Source: Sebaldella termitidis ATCC 33386
GTDB lineage: Bacteria > Fusobacteriota > Fusobacteriia > Fusobacteriales > Leptotrichiaceae
Assembly: GCF_000024405.1 (NCBI RefSeq)
Contig: NC_013517.1
Span: 3,193,989 to 3,257,988 of the forward strand
Direction: 5' to 3'
Length of the DNA stretch: 64,000 nucleotides
The notes below the pieces were generated by a model, which searched no databases, had not been told where the DNA came from, and saw nothing but the letters and a program-made list of their open reading frames with translations. Made by a program: the position numbers and the translations under genes. Below, piece after piece: positions 31,640 to 41,573 of this stretch; within the stretch, counting starts at the first letter, position 1; each line of letters begins with the position of its first letter.

Positions 31640-34004
31640 AGAAAAATTAGGAAAAGAAATTTTATTTTTTGACGGAGCTATGGGAACCATGCTTCAGAAA
31701 AAAGGGCTGAAACTGGGTAAAATGCCTGAAGACCTGAATATAGACAACCCTGAGATCATAGAAGAAATACACAGACTATATGCAAAATCAGGTGCTGATA
31801 TAATTACTACAAATACTTTCGGGGCAAACAGACTAAAACTCGAACACAGCAGCTATTCACAGGAAGAGATAATAAAGTCCGGAATAAGTATTGCTAAAAA
31901 GGCTAATCCTGACGGCTATGTTGCACTTGATATAGGGCCTTTGGGACAGCTGCTTGAGCCTTTGGGAGTCCTTCCCTTTGAAGAAGCATACGAAATTTTT
32001 AAAGAACAGATTATTTTAGGTGAAAAGTATGGTGCAGATATTATTATTATAGAAACCATGGTTGATATATATGAGGCTAAGGCAGCAATACTTGCCGCAA
32101 AAGAAAATTCCTCACTTCCGGTGATATGTACTGTTACATTTCAGGAAGATAAGAGAATGCTCACAGGTACAAGCATATTAGGTGCTGTTACTATCTTGGA
32201 ATCTCTTGGTGTTGATGCTCTCGGAGTAAACTGCTCACTTGGTCCCAAGGAACTTATCCCTATTGTAGATGAGCTTTTACAGTATTCAAAGACACCTGTC
32301 ATTGTTCAGCCCAATGCCGGACTTCCTAAAATGATCGGCGGTAATACTGTTTTTGATCTTTCGGCAGAGGAATATTCTTCTATTATGGAAGACTTTGTTC
32401 ATAAAGGGATCAGTATTATCGGAGGATGCTGCGGTACCGACGAACGCTTTATAAAATCGATTCATGATAAACTTATTGATTTTTCTCCGGTTCCAAGGAA
32501 AATAAAGCCAAGAAGCATTATTGCCACTGCTACTAAATGTGTGGATTTAGATGAAGGAATTAAAGTTATCGGCGAAAGAATTAACCCCACAGGTAAGAAA
32601 AAGCTAAAAGAAGCATTAATAAATAACAACATGGAATATATCCTGAGAGAAGCTGTTACACAAAAGGAAAAAGGTGCAGACATTCTTGATGTCAATGTAG
32701 GTTTACCTGAAATTAACGAGTCCGAAGTTATTACCGGTGTCGTGAAAGAAATTCAGTCAATTATAGATCTCCCGCTTCAGATAGACAGTTCTGATGCCGG
32801 AGCTATTGAAGCTGCGCTTCGTATCTATAATGGAAAAGCCGTAATAAATTCTGTTAACGGAAAAGCTGAAATTATGGATACTATATTTAAAATAGCACGA
32901 AAATACGGTGCATGTGTAGTTGGTCTTACTCTCGATGAAAACGGCATTCCTTCTTCGGCTGAGGAACGTTTTAAAATTGCTGAAAAAATTGTAAATACCG
33001 CTGAAAAATATGGCATTCCTAAAGAAAACCTGCTTATTGACTGTCTTGTTCTTACAGCCAGTGCACAGCAGAAAGAAGTATCTGAAACACTTAAGGCCAT
33101 CACTATGGTTCGCGAAAAGCTCGGAGTAAAAACAGTACTCGGCGTAAGCAACGTTTCATTCGGACTTCCCGACAGAGCATTACTTAACAGAACCTTTCTT
33201 ACGATGGCTCTGCATTCAGGTCTGACTACACCTATATTAAACCCTCAGAGTGAAGAGATGATGCATATAATAAAGGCTTTTAATGTTCTTACGAATCAGG
33301 ACAAAGACAGTGCTGAATATATTGATTTTTTCAATAATAGTGATACTAAAAAAGAAATTATCAAAAATACAGATTTAGAGCTTCCTGATATTATCAGACT
33401 AGGACTGAAAGAAGAAGGAAAATCAAAAATATATTCGCTTCTCAAAGAATACCAGCCTATGTACATTATAGATAATTATCTTATACCTGTTCTGGATACT
33501 ATAGGAATAAAATTTGAAAAGGGGGAAATTTTTCTTCCCCAGTTAATTCAGACTGCAGAAACTGTTAAATACTTTTTTGAAATATTAAAAGGTGAAATGA
33601 TAAAAGAAAAGAAAGAGTTTGTAAATAAGGGCGATATTATTCTTGCCACTGTAAAAGGAGATATTCACGATATTGGGAAGAATATAGTGAAAATTGTTCT
33701 TGAAAATTACGGCTATAATATTATTGACCTTGGAAAAGATGTTCCTGTGGAAAAAGTCGTTAATACTGCAAAAGAAAAAAATATACAGCTTATAGGTCTC
33801 AGCGCTCTTATGACTACCACTGTAAAAAGCATGGAGGAAACTATAAAAGCTCTCCGTACCAGCAATATCAAATGTAAAGTATTTGTGGGCGGGGCAGTCC
33901 TTACTCAGGAATATGCCGATATGATCGGTGCTGATTTTTATGCCGAAGATGCTCAGGAGTCTGTAAGAATTGCCGATAAATTTTTTAATAATACGAGTAA
34001 ATAA
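31629..34004 (+). CDS. metH: Cobalamin-dependent methionine synthase without activation domain
   Basis: 791 residues, GTG start inside the end of the preceding gene, AAGGGG 11 bp upstream. It moves a methyl from methyltetrahydrofolate to homocysteine. Residues about 1-290 are the homocysteine domain (FFDGAMGTMLQ; zinc Cys in GVNCS and GGCCGT). About 320-590 is the folate domain (GERINPTGKKKLKEAL, DVNVGLPEIN). About 600-790 is the cobalamin part, with the Co-binding His in GDIHDIGKNIVK. It lacks the C-terminal activation domain, which is the neighbouring gene. Known in Thermotoga-like split systems. Confidence 0.95.
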   Translation: MGIREKLGKEILFFDGAMGTMLQKKGLKLGKMPEDLNIDNPEIIEEIHRLYAKSGADIITTNTFGANRLKLEHSSYSQEEIIKSGISIAKKANPDGYVALDIGPLGQLLEPLGVLPFEEAYEIFKEQIILGEKYGADIIIIETMVDIYEAKAAILAAKENSSLPVICTVTFQEDKRMLTGTSILGAVTILESLGVDALGVNCSLGPKELIPIVDELLQYSKTPVIVQPNAGLPKMIGGNTVFDLSAEEYSSIMEDFVHKGISIIGGCCGTDERFIKSIHDKLIDFSPVPRKIKPRSIIATATKCVDLDEGIKVIGERINPTGKKKLKEALINNNMEYILREAVTQKEKGADILDVNVGLPEINESEVITGVVKEIQSIIDLPLQIDSSDAGAIEAALRIYNGKAVINSVNGKAEIMDTIFKIARKYGACVVGLTLDENGIPSSAEERFKIAEKIVNTAEKYGIPKENLLIDCLVLTASAQQKEVSETLKAITMVREKLGVKTVLGVSNVSFGLPDRALLNRTFLTMALHSGLTTPILNPQSEEMMHIIKAFNVLTNQDKDSAEYIDFFNNSDTKKEIIKNTDLELPDIIRLGLKEEGKSKIYSLLKEYQPMYIIDNYLIPVLDTIGIKFEKGEIFLPQLIQTAETVKYFFEILKGEMIKEKKEFVNKGDIILATVKGDIHDIGKNIVKIVLENYGYNIIDLGKDVPVEKVVNTAKEKNIQLIGLSALMTTTVKSMEETIKALRTSNIKCKVFVGGAVLTQEYADMIGADFYAEDAQESVRIADKFFNNTSK

Positions 34005-34034
34005 AAAAAATAGGTTTTCGCCTATTTTTTTTAT
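34003..34034. terminator. Bidirectional terminator after metH
   Basis: AAAAAAATAGG-ttttcg-CCTATTTTTTT is a perfect hairpin with A and T runs. It starts at the metH stop codon and also faces the convergent gene at 34117. Confidence 0.88.
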
Positions 34035-34116
34035 ATATTATTCTGCAAATAAATTCTATTGTTATGAAATTCGCTGATAATTTTTAAGCTACCCAGACTA
34101 AAAAATTTCATATCTT

Positions 34117-34530
34117 TTAAGCCAGCAGAGCTCTTACTGCTTCTGACACATAAGATAGTAATTTTTTATAATCGGGAAGCTCATCCATTACATAGACACC
34201 GCATGTATCTGATTCACTGTCTGTTCCAACTTTATCCAGAAAATCAGGATGGTTTTTTTCAATATATCCACAAAGATAATCTTCCCACCCGTAACCGTTA
34301 ATCTCAAATCCTGCCCGCTCCAAAGCACTGTTTAACTCTTCCATATCTTCCGATTCATCTTCAAATGGCAGCAGATCACATGCATAGCATATTCCTCTGG
34401 TTATTTCCACTATTGTCAGATCAAATGCAGGATACTCATCATTTTCCCACAAATCTGCCTTTACTTCATCCATATAATCTTTATTAATCAGTATATTTTC
34501 CAGATGTAATTCTAAATAACTATTTTTCAC
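34117..34530 (-). CDS. Imm51-like immunity protein (tentative)
   Basis: 137 residues, GTG start with AGGTGA 7 bp upstream. It is acidic and has no signal. The segment ALERAGFEINGYGWEDYLCGYIEKNHPDFLDKVGTDSESDTCGVYVMDELPDYKKLLSYV follows the pattern I associate with Imm51 immunity proteins (G-x-GY-x-W then F/D-x-E-x-x-x). This is from memory of the family. No toxin gene is next to it. It may be an orphan immunity gene or an unrelated cytoplasmic protein. Confidence 0.45.
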   Translation of the reverse strand: MKNSYLELHLENILINKDYMDEVKADLWENDEYPAFDLTIVEITRGICYACDLLPFEDESEDMEELNSALERAGFEINGYGWEDYLCGYIEKNHPDFLDKVGTDSESDTCGVYVMDELPDYKKLLSYVSEAVRALLA

Positions 34531-34614
34531 TCAATCACCTATTCCTGTTTTAAAATTTTGTTCTAATAATCATAATACTGAAATCTGATTTATCTTCCCG
34601 CTGACAATTCTTTT

Positions 34615-35349
34615 CTATAACTCTGTATTTTTATATTCATTATCATTATACTGGTTATAAAGAGTGATATCATTATAAAAATTTATGTATAGAAGATTTA
34701 CAAAAGGAAACGCAAAAAAAGTAAAAAGTCCTGCTCCCACATAAGGTATTAATACAAGAAACACCATTAATATTATACTAAAAAACCATAATATAAAAAA
34801 CTTTTCTTTATGTCCTGACATTAGTATTTTACTTTCCCTGATTGCTTCATTGATTTTATAATTCGGGTTTTCTATCATCAAAAATAAAGACTGTGAATAT
34901 GAAAAATATTTTATAATACCAGGAATGATGAATAAACATGACCAAAAAGACAGTAAAATAAACTTCCATATATATAAAGCCAAAAATTTCAACGGTTTCT
35001 TCTTAAAGGCAAAAAATATATCGCTTCTTTTTATTTTTCTCCCTCTGCTGCTTTCAAGAGCACATTTAAAAGCTCCCACATTGAACATATATGCTACCAA
35101 AACATTTAATGCATATATACCTATAAAAATCACAGATGCTCTGAAATACTGATCTAATTCTGCCGTACTCATACTATAAATCTGTTCTACTTCCATCCCA
35201 TTCAGACCGTTTAAAATTTTCATATATGGAAGAGCTAGAAAAGTAAAAGCTAATGATACAGCTCCGCATACTCCTGCTATCAATATCCAGCTAAAAATTG
35301 ATCTTATATATTCCTTTAGTGATTTATTTATATTTTCTGTTATTGTCAT
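34615..35349 (-). CDS. DUF975-like integral membrane protein
   Basis: 244 residues, ATG with AAGGAG. It has about six membrane segments (near 20-40, 70-95, 120-145, 165-195 and 195-220). The middle part IIPGIIKYFSYSQSLFLMIENPNYKINEAIRESKILMSGHKEKFF matches DUF975 (P-G-I-x-x-x-x-Y then A-x-x-x-S-x-x-x-M-x-G). Function is unknown. It sits alone between an immunity-like gene and the RNA methylase. Confidence 0.75.
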   Translation of the reverse strand: MTITENINKSLKEYIRSIFSWILIAGVCGAVSLAFTFLALPYMKILNGLNGMEVEQIYSMSTAELDQYFRASVIFIGIYALNVLVAYMFNVGAFKCALESSRGRKIKRSDIFFAFKKKPLKFLALYIWKFILLSFWSCLFIIPGIIKYFSYSQSLFLMIENPNYKINEAIRESKILMSGHKEKFFILWFFSIILMVFLVLIPYVGAGLFTFFAFPFVNLLYINFYNDITLYNQYNDNEYKNTEL

Positions 35350-35430
35350 GCCGACTCCTTTATTTTGAATGCTTATTTATATCTTCAAAAGAAAAAAATT
35401 TATAAATCGCAAGCTTTCTGTTTCAGATAA

Positions 35431-35456
35431 TAAAAAATACCTGAACAGGTATTATT
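35431..35456 (-). terminator. Terminator after the rRNA methylase gene
   Basis: AATACCTG-aa-CAGGTATT is a perfect palindrome at the stop codon. The minus strand continues in TTTTTTATT. Confidence 0.82.
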
Positions 35457-36156
35457 TATTTTTTGAAATTTCTGCAAGTAATATTCCGTTTGCTACTGAA
35501 ACATTCAATGAATTTATTTTCCCGTGCATTGGAATATTAAGTATCTTATCACAATGTTCTTTTACTTTTTTTCTCATTCCTTTTCCTTCACTTCCCAAAA
35601 CAAGACATAACTTTTCGGGAAAGGGCTCATTATAATATTCAGTTTCCCCGTCTGCTTCAGCACCATAGATAAAATACCCATACTTCTTTAATTTATCCAT
35701 TGAATCTGAAACATTGGTAACCTTAATAATATCTACATGCTCTATAGCGCCTGTTGATGATTTTACCACAGTTTCCGTTACACTTACACTGTTTCTGTCC
35801 TGAATTATTATCCCGTCTACGCCAAAACATTCTGCAGATCTTATTATTGCACCAAAATTCCTTGGATCCTGAATTTGATCCAATACTAATACTATTGATC
35901 TCTGCTTGGCTAGAACTTTTTCCAAAAATTCATTTAATTCCAGATAATAGTCATACTCAGAAACTAAAGCTGCTATTCCCTGAGAATTTTCCTGACGTTT
36001 ATCTGTATAAAAAATTTTTATGTTCTTTTTGCTGGCTTTGCTCAAAATATCTCTTATTCTGTCTTTATTAGTCCCCTTGTAAATTTCAATTTTTTCAATG
36101 TTTTTACTGCCGTCAAGTGCTTCTCTCACAGCATTTAATCCAATGATTTTTTCCAT
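35452..36156 (-). CDS. rlmB: 23S rRNA (guanosine-2'-O)-methyltransferase, TrmH/RlmB family
   Basis: 234 residues. A small L30e-like substrate-binding domain (about 1-75, GLNAVREALDGS) precedes the SPOUT methylase domain, with LDQIQDPRNFGAIIRSAECFGVDGIII, LVLGSEGKGM and IPMHGKINSLNVSVANGILLAEI, the three knot motifs. RlmB acts on 23S rRNA G2251; TrmH paralogues on tRNA are possible but rarely have this N-domain. It lies 13 bp downstream of murA. Confidence 0.92.
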   Translation of the reverse strand: MEKIIGLNAVREALDGSKNIEKIEIYKGTNKDRIRDILSKASKKNIKIFYTDKRQENSQGIAALVSEYDYYLELNEFLEKVLAKQRSIVLVLDQIQDPRNFGAIIRSAECFGVDGIIIQDRNSVSVTETVVKSSTGAIEHVDIIKVTNVSDSMDKLKKYGYFIYGAEADGETEYYNEPFPEKLCLVLGSEGKGMRKKVKEHCDKILNIPMHGKINSLNVSVANGILLAEISKNK

Positions 36157-36169
36157 TTTTCTCCCTATA

Positions 36170-37441
36170 TTATGCGTCTAATTTTATTCTTTCGATTTTA
36201 GCCCCGACTTTATTTAGTTTCTCCTCAAGCTTGTCATATCCTCTGTCTATATGATAAACCCTGTTTACTACAGTAGTTCCTTCTGCTGCCAGCCCTGCCA
36301 GCACCAAAGCAGCTCCTGCTCTCAGATCAGACGCCATTACCTCTGCACCGCTTAAAGGAAGTCCTCCGCTTACTACAGCAACACCGTGTCTGATACTTAT
36401 ATCAGTTCCCATTCTGTTAAATTCCGGAACATGCATAAATCTGTTTTCAAAAACTGTTTCCTCAAGCTCGCTTGTACCGTTAACAAGAGATAATAACAGC
36501 ATCATTTGCGGCTGCATATCAGTAGGAAATCCCGGATGAGGTATTGTTCTTATTCTTGCAGGCTTCAGGCTTTCAAGCTTTCCGTTTATTTTCAGTATAT
36601 TTCCATCTTCATACTCAAAAATTATTCCCATATCTTCAAGCTCAGATTTAAAAACTCCAAGATCATCCAGTCTTGCATCTTTTACTTTTAGTTCGCCATC
36701 TGTAATTATAGAGGCGATAATATAAGTTCCTGCTTCTATTCTGTCCGGCATTACGCTGTATTCACAAGCATGAAGCTCCTCCACACCTTCTATTTCTATA
36801 GAACTTGTCCCAAGACCTGTTATTTTGGCACCCATTTTTATCAAAAAATTTCCCAAATCTACTATTTCAGGCTCTCTTGCTGCATTTCCTATTATTGTTT
36901 TCCCCGGAACTTTTACTGCTGCCATCATTAAATTTTCTGTAGCTCCTACACTCGGAAACTTTAAATTTATCTCTGCACCTTTCAGATTATCAGATTTTGC
37001 ATGAATATATCCGTGTACCTGAGTAATTTCTGCACCAAGTGCTTCAAAACCTTTTATATGAAGATCCACAGGTCTTGACCCTATTGCACATCCTCCCGGA
37101 AGTGAAACCACTGATTCATTCAGATTGCTGATCATCGGACCCATAACTAAAAATGAAGCTCTCATTTTTTTTACTATTTCATAGCTTGCTTCGTTTCTTC
37201 TAAAACCATTATTTATTATTTTATAATCATTTTCATTAATTTGCTCCACTGTCATTCCCAAATCTTCAAGAAGTTTTACCAATACTCTTATATCTCTCAG
37301 ATTCGGTACATTTCTGATAATATACTCCCCTTTTTCCACAAGTGTTCCTATTAGTATAGGCAGTGCTGCATTTTTTGCCCCGCTTACCGGTATTACACCG
37401 TTCAATGCTCTTTTTCCAGTTATTTTGAATCCATCAACCAC
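36170..37441 (-). CDS. murA: UDP-N-acetylglucosamine 1-carboxyvinyltransferase
   Basis: 423 residues. It is the first step of peptidoglycan synthesis: it adds enolpyruvate from PEP to UDP-GlcNAc. [16 protein letters not shown] holds the Lys-Asn pair and [17 protein letters not shown] holds the catalytic Cys (fosfomycin site). [17 protein letters not shown] and [10 protein letters not shown] are further family blocks. Length is standard. Its start overlaps the end of the YueI-like gene by 8 bp. Confidence 0.97.
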   Translation of the reverse strand: MVDGFKITGKRALNGVIPVSGAKNAALPILIGTLVEKGEYIIRNVPNLRDIRVLVKLLEDLGMTVEQINENDYKIINNGFRRNEASYEIVKKMRASFLVMGPMISNLNESVVSLPGGCAIGSRPVDLHIKGFEALGAEITQVHGYIHAKSDNLKGAEINLKFPSVGATENLMMAAVKVPGKTIIGNAAREPEIVDLGNFLIKMGAKITGLGTSSIEIEGVEELHACEYSVMPDRIEAGTYIIASIITDGELKVKDARLDDLGVFKSELEDMGIIFEYEDGNILKINGKLESLKPARIRTIPHPGFPTDMQPQMMLLLSLVNGTSELEETVFENRFMHVPEFNRMGTDISIRHGVAVVSGGLPLSGAEVMASDLRAGAALVLAGLAAEGTTVVNRVYHIDRGYDKLEEKLNKVGAKIERIKLDA

Positions 37442-38006
37442 GTTTTTTTCCTCCTAATTTTTCATCTATTGGACATTTTACTCCCAGAACTCTATCTATT
37501 AATGTAATATCTCTATATTTACTTTCAAATTCCGGCAGCTCGTCATGTATAACATTTTTATGAAATTCACAGATTTTTTCCCCCATTGATTCATAATATA
37601 TATCAGCAAGACCCTTTTCCCTGAATCTTTCAGGTACACTTTTTATTATAGGATTTTCCACCGGATTTTCCAGTGCATCATCTGCTGACACTACCAGACC
37701 TATGTTTCCAGAATATGATAACCCATCTACAAGCTGATAATTTATACCAATTTTTTCAGCTTCCGCAACATAGTCTTTTATCTTTGAGAACTCTATATCC
37801 CTGGCAATTTTGAGGTTTTTTGCTTCTTTTGTTTTAAGTGCCTGAATTATTTCCTTGTACACTCCCTTCTCTTCTACTTCTTCTTTTGTCAAAGCAGCAA
37901 TTACCCTCTCTTTATATTCGCCCAAAAAAATATTCTTTTCAAGCTGTTTACTATATGCCCTGTCTTTTTCCTGTTCTATTTTTTTCATTATATCATCATT
38001 ATTCAT
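37434..38006 (-). CDS. YueI-like protein (DUF1694)
   Basis: 190 residues from the ATG at 38006, 10 bp after AGAGG; an ATG 9 bp upstream abuts that site. The pattern [17 protein letters not shown], then [49 protein letters not shown], is that of DUF1694 proteins such as Bacillus YueI, whose function is unknown. The fold looks like a ribosomal L7Ae-type alpha/beta sandwich. It overlaps murA. Confidence 0.82.
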   Translation of the reverse strand: MNNDDIMKKIEQEKDRAYSKQLEKNIFLGEYKERVIAALTKEEVEEKGVYKEIIQALKTKEAKNLKIARDIEFSKIKDYVAEAEKIGINYQLVDGLSYSGNIGLVVSADDALENPVENPIIKSVPERFREKGLADIYYESMGEKICEFHKNVIHDELPEFESKYRDITLIDRVLGVKCPIDEKLGGKKRG

Positions 38007-38052
38007 ATCATCCATACCTCTGATTCTATCATAATTCTTACAAATTTAAAAT

Positions 38053-38090
38053 AAAAAAAACTACTTTTTTTAAAAAAAGTAGAAAAAAAT
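38053..38090 (-). terminator. AT-only terminator after the DUF4912 gene
   Basis: A 22-bp perfect palindrome (CTACTTTTTTT/AAAAAAAGTAG at 38061-38082) is flanked by A8 and A7 runs on the plus strand, so the minus strand continues in T8. It lies 125 bp after the DUF4912 gene. Confidence 0.7.
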
Positions 38091-38216
38091 TTAAAACTTT
38101 ATGTCTCCGTAAAATAAGCATGTGAAATCAAAACTCTGCTCTCTTGTTTCCTTACTGACAGCAGACACTGATATTTCAACACTATTCTGTTAAAAACAAA
38201 GCATAAACTGTTATTT

Positions 38217-39569
38217 TTAAGAAGATCTTACATTTCTTAATTTATCAAGCAATACTGAAAAGACATCTTCATCTATATAGCTTTCATCTGTATCAATGTC
38301 TGTTTCAGCTTTCAGTTCTTTTTTATCGTTATTTTCGTTAACCTCCAGCCATTTCAGATCTTTATTTTCAGAGGCCTTATCTCTTGGCGCAAGTGCTCTT
38401 GAAGAATGAGCTATTTCTATATATTCACCTGCAGCATTTTCATAACCTATACTTACATCATAATCCTGTGCTGCCTCTATATTATGTATATAATGGCTTC
38501 CCAGTCTTTCACTTCGTATTATTCTCTGATCTTCGACACCATTCTTATACACTTTTATTACTACATTACTGAGTACATTTTTTTCCTGTTTTAATTTATT
38601 GTATGTATCATCTCTGATTTCCCAGTATGCAAATAAAGTATTGTTATTTTTAGGCATTAGTACCACTTCATCCACAAAATAAGCACTTGGAAGAGGGGCC
38701 TTATCAAAAAATACATCTTTTTTATCTGAATTTTCTGAAATTCTTTCATTTCCTATTATATACTTAGAGTTCTGCACTTTTCTTTCTTTTATTCTTCTGT
38801 TTACGAAATCCTCATCCAGTGATGTCGGATAAAACTCCATCTTTGACCTTAAGTCATAAAGACCTCTTGTTTTATCTCTTAATTTCTTTGCACCTCTTCT
38901 GAATATAAAATTTCTATGATATTTCTTTCTTTGTTTTTTTCTTGCCGGCAATTCTACTTCCTGATTCAAAAATACGATTCTTATGTTATTTCTCTCACCA
39001 GGCAGCACTTCTGCTTCTTCTGCCCCGGCAGGAACTATTTCATTGATTTTTTCCTCTGGTATTAAATTTGTCTCCTCAACTGATTTTTCTGATGCAGCAA
39101 TTATTTTCTCGCCATTTTCCATTCCGTTTTCATTATTTGATTTTATCTCTTTTTCAGTATCAGGAGTTTCAGTGATAATTTTTTTTCTCATCATTTCTTC
39201 ATCAATCTCCCTTGCTATTTCTTTAGCTACTTCAAGATCATTTTCAATCTCACGCGAATGTTCATTTTCTGGTGCTTTTTCTTCTTTAATTTCATATGCA
39301 TCTTCTATTTCATGCGGCTCTAAGGGTATTTCTACTACTTCGACACTTCCGTCAGCTGCTATTCTTATTTCATTTTTTTTCGGACGGTTTCTTTCTTTTT
39401 CCAGCTCTGCTACTTCCTGTGCAGCTTTTACAGGATCCATTTTTTCATAGCCTTTTACTTCAAGGCTGTTTATCAGCTCTTCCCTTAAGAATTTTAAGCT
39501 TAACAGTATTCTTTCCCTTTTGGCAATCATAAGTAATTCTTCATTACTCATATCTTCCAGATATTTCAT
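38217..39569 (-). CDS. DUF4912-domain protein with acidic linker
   Basis: 450 residues, ATG with AGGAGG. N-terminal helical segment MSNEELLMIAKRERILLSLKFLREELI, then a long Glu/Lys-rich low-complexity stretch (about 60-210), a basic patch (RKKQRKKYHRNFIFRRGAKKL) and the DUF4912 domain (about 290-430: PLPSAYFVDEVVLMPKNNNTLFAYWEI, SHYIHNIEAAQDYDVSIGYENAAGEYIEIAHS). The N-terminal helix resembles the Rho-N/SAP type. DUF4912 function is unknown, with a sandwich fold like carbohydrate-binding modules. Between tsaD and the YueI-like gene. Confidence 0.82.
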   Translation of the reverse strand: MKYLEDMSNEELLMIAKRERILLSLKFLREELINSLEVKGYEKMDPVKAAQEVAELEKERNRPKKNEIRIAADGSVEVVEIPLEPHEIEDAYEIKEEKAPENEHSREIENDLEVAKEIAREIDEEMMRKKIITETPDTEKEIKSNNENGMENGEKIIAASEKSVEETNLIPEEKINEIVPAGAEEAEVLPGERNNIRIVFLNQEVELPARKKQRKKYHRNFIFRRGAKKLRDKTRGLYDLRSKMEFYPTSLDEDFVNRRIKERKVQNSKYIIGNERISENSDKKDVFFDKAPLPSAYFVDEVVLMPKNNNTLFAYWEIRDDTYNKLKQEKNVLSNVVIKVYKNGVEDQRIIRSERLGSHYIHNIEAAQDYDVSIGYENAAGEYIEIAHSSRALAPRDKASENKDLKWLEVNENNDKKELKAETDIDTDESYIDEDVFSVLLDKLRNVRSS

Positions 39570-39597
39570 GTATCTAACCTCCTAAACCTAGAGATTT

Positions 39598-40599
39598 TTA
39601 TAAAAACATATCTTTAGAAGCAACAGCATCTAATAAAATATAATTATAATCTCTTCCTTTCTTCTTTAATTCATAATATGCAGCTACCCCTATCATGGCA
39701 GCGTTGTCAGTACAGTATTCCAAGCCCGGAAAAAAAACTTCAATATTATTTTCTTCTCCCATTTCTGTCATTTTTCTTCTCAGAGCTTTATTTGCAGACA
39801 CACCGCCAACAACTGTCAATGTTTTTATTCCTTCTTTTTTACACAGATTTACTGCTTTTTCACTTAAAATTGTAATGACTGTATCTTGAAAAGATCTTGC
39901 TATATTTTCCTTGTTAATAATATTGCCCTTCATTTTTTCATTATTAATGTAATTGGTTACAAATGTTTTTACTCCGCTGAAGCTAAATTCATTTTCCTTC
40001 ACATTTGGCTTTTTTATCTTTAAATCATGTACACCTTTTTCAGATAAACTGTCAATTTTAGGTCCTCCCGGATAACCCAGCCCTAAAAGTCTTGCTATTT
40101 TATCATACACTTCTCCGGCTGCATCATCAAGTGTTTCCCCCATTAACGTAAATTCATAATCTTCATTAATTTTCAAAAGAATGGTATGTCCGCCTGAAAC
40201 AACCAGTGATATTGCCGGAAGCTTTATGTCATATTCAATAAAGCTGGAATATACATGACCTTTAAGGTGATGTACCGGTATCAGAGGAATTCCCGCAGAA
40301 TAACTAACCGCTTTGGCAAAAGCCACTCCTACAAGCAATGCTCCTATCAGTCCCGGAGTATATGTTACTGCTATATAATCTATGTCGTCTATAGATAATT
40401 TTGCTTCATCCAGCGCCTCTTCAAAAACAGGCAGAATATTTTCTATATGATGTCTTGATGCTATCTCCGGAACCACTCCGCCGTATTTTTCATGTATCTT
40501 AATCTGGCTGGAAACTATATTGCTCAGTACTTTTTTTCCGTCTTCTATTATTGCAACCGAAGTTTCGTCACACGATGTCTCAATTGCCAGTATTTTCAT
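39598..40599 (-). CDS. tsaD: tRNA threonylcarbamoyladenosine synthase subunit TsaD
   Basis: 333 residues, ATG with GGAGA. With TsaB, TsaC and TsaE it makes t6A37 in tRNAs. ILAIETSCDETSVAII and EIASRHHIENI begin the ASKHA ATPase fold, IPVHHLKGHVYSSF holds the metal-binding His pair, and VSGGHTILL, GYPGGPKIDSLSEKG and VVGGVSANKALRRKM complete it. Its start overlaps the end of the last glycosyltransferase gene of the LPS cluster by 20 bp. Confidence 0.97.
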   Translation of the reverse strand: MKILAIETSCDETSVAIIEDGKKVLSNIVSSQIKIHEKYGGVVPEIASRHHIENILPVFEEALDEAKLSIDDIDYIAVTYTPGLIGALLVGVAFAKAVSYSAGIPLIPVHHLKGHVYSSFIEYDIKLPAISLVVSGGHTILLKINEDYEFTLMGETLDDAAGEVYDKIARLLGLGYPGGPKIDSLSEKGVHDLKIKKPNVKENEFSFSGVKTFVTNYINNEKMKGNIINKENIARSFQDTVITILSEKAVNLCKKEGIKTLTVVGGVSANKALRRKMTEMGEENNIEVFFPGLEYCTDNAAMIGVAAYYELKKKGRDYNYILLDAVASKDMFL

Positions 40600-41572
40600 T
40601 TATCTTCTCCTTAATCACTTCAAATACCTGTTCAGGCAGTAATAATTTCATACAGTTAAAATGTTTCTTAGGACATTCATCATCCCCGTGAAGCGAACAC
40701 GGTGAGCATTTCTGATTTGAACTTATTAATATTTCATTCTCTCCGAATAAAAACATTCCGGAATCAGTGGGACCAAAAATAACAAAAGTTTTGGTATCTA
40801 CTCCCACGGAAATATGAAAAGGTCCTGAATCGTTTGTTACAGAAAACTTCGCATGCTTTAATAAAGCACCGCTTTCTTTGAATGACAGTTTTCCGCATAA
40901 ATCAATGATATTTTTACCTTCTTTTACTACCCCGAAATCTTCCTTTCCTCCTATGACATAAATTTTCATATTTAATTTTTCAGTCAAAAGAGCAGCAAGT
41001 TCATTAAAATAAACCCATTTTTTAGTATTTTTAGATGCTCCCGGAGCTAAAATCAGATATTCTTCATTTAGATTATACTTCTTATTTAAATTATCTTCAA
41101 TAGATAAATTGAAAAAAAATTCAGTTTTTTCATTTTCATAAAAAATATTTAATTTTTTTAATGGTCTGAAATACTGTTTCACTATTGGCAGATCTGCTTT
41201 ATACCGAATTAATCTCAGCTTTACCAATATAGTTTTCCACCATTTTCTTTTTTGATATTTAATGTAATTTGTCTTTAATTTTTTTCCAATATATCCTGAT
41301 AATAATTTTGAGTGGAGGTCTATTACATAATCATATTTTTTTTCCTTTAATTCAGATATTAATTTATTTATATAATCAAAATCTTTACTTTTCTTTTTAG
41401 GAAAAATATAAATATTATTCAAATTTGGATTATCAGTCACAGCCTCTGAAAAACTATCATACACTAAAAAGTCTATCTCAGAATCGGGATAAACTTTTTT
41501 TATTTTTTTCAAAACCGGTGATGTCATTAAAACATCACCAAAAGAACTAAATCTTATTATCAAAATTTTCAT
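40580..41572 (-). CDS. GT9 heptosyltransferase-like glycosyltransferase
   Basis: 330 residues. ILIIRFSSFGDVLMTSPVLKKIKKVYPDSEIDFLVY is the GT9 N-domain; LILAPGASKNTKKW, VTNDSGPFHISVGVDTKTFVIFGPTDSG form the nucleotide-sugar site. The end has the Cys cluster CSPCSLHGDDECPKKHFNCM common in heptosyltransferases. It should add a heptose or related sugar to the LPS core in the cytoplasm. It is the last LPS gene, overlapping tsaD; the next gene upstream ends 1 bp before it. Confidence 0.9.
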   Translation of the reverse strand: MKILIIRFSSFGDVLMTSPVLKKIKKVYPDSEIDFLVYDSFSEAVTDNPNLNNIYIFPKKKSKDFDYINKLISELKEKKYDYVIDLHSKLLSGYIGKKLKTNYIKYQKRKWWKTILVKLRLIRYKADLPIVKQYFRPLKKLNIFYENEKTEFFFNLSIEDNLNKKYNLNEEYLILAPGASKNTKKWVYFNELAALLTEKLNMKIYVIGGKEDFGVVKEGKNIIDLCGKLSFKESGALLKHAKFSVTNDSGPFHISVGVDTKTFVIFGPTDSGMFLFGENEILISSNQKCSPCSLHGDDECPKKHFNCMKLLLPEQVFEVIKEKINENTGN

Positions 41573-41573
41573 G

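Noticed and set aside
38061-38082. 22-bp AT palindrome as an operator
   Set aside because: Flanking A/T runs and the position after a gene fit a terminator better.
38983-39450. 155-residue Ser/Phe-rich plus-strand frame
   Set aside because: It mirrors the acidic low-complexity linker of the DUF4912 protein on the other strand.
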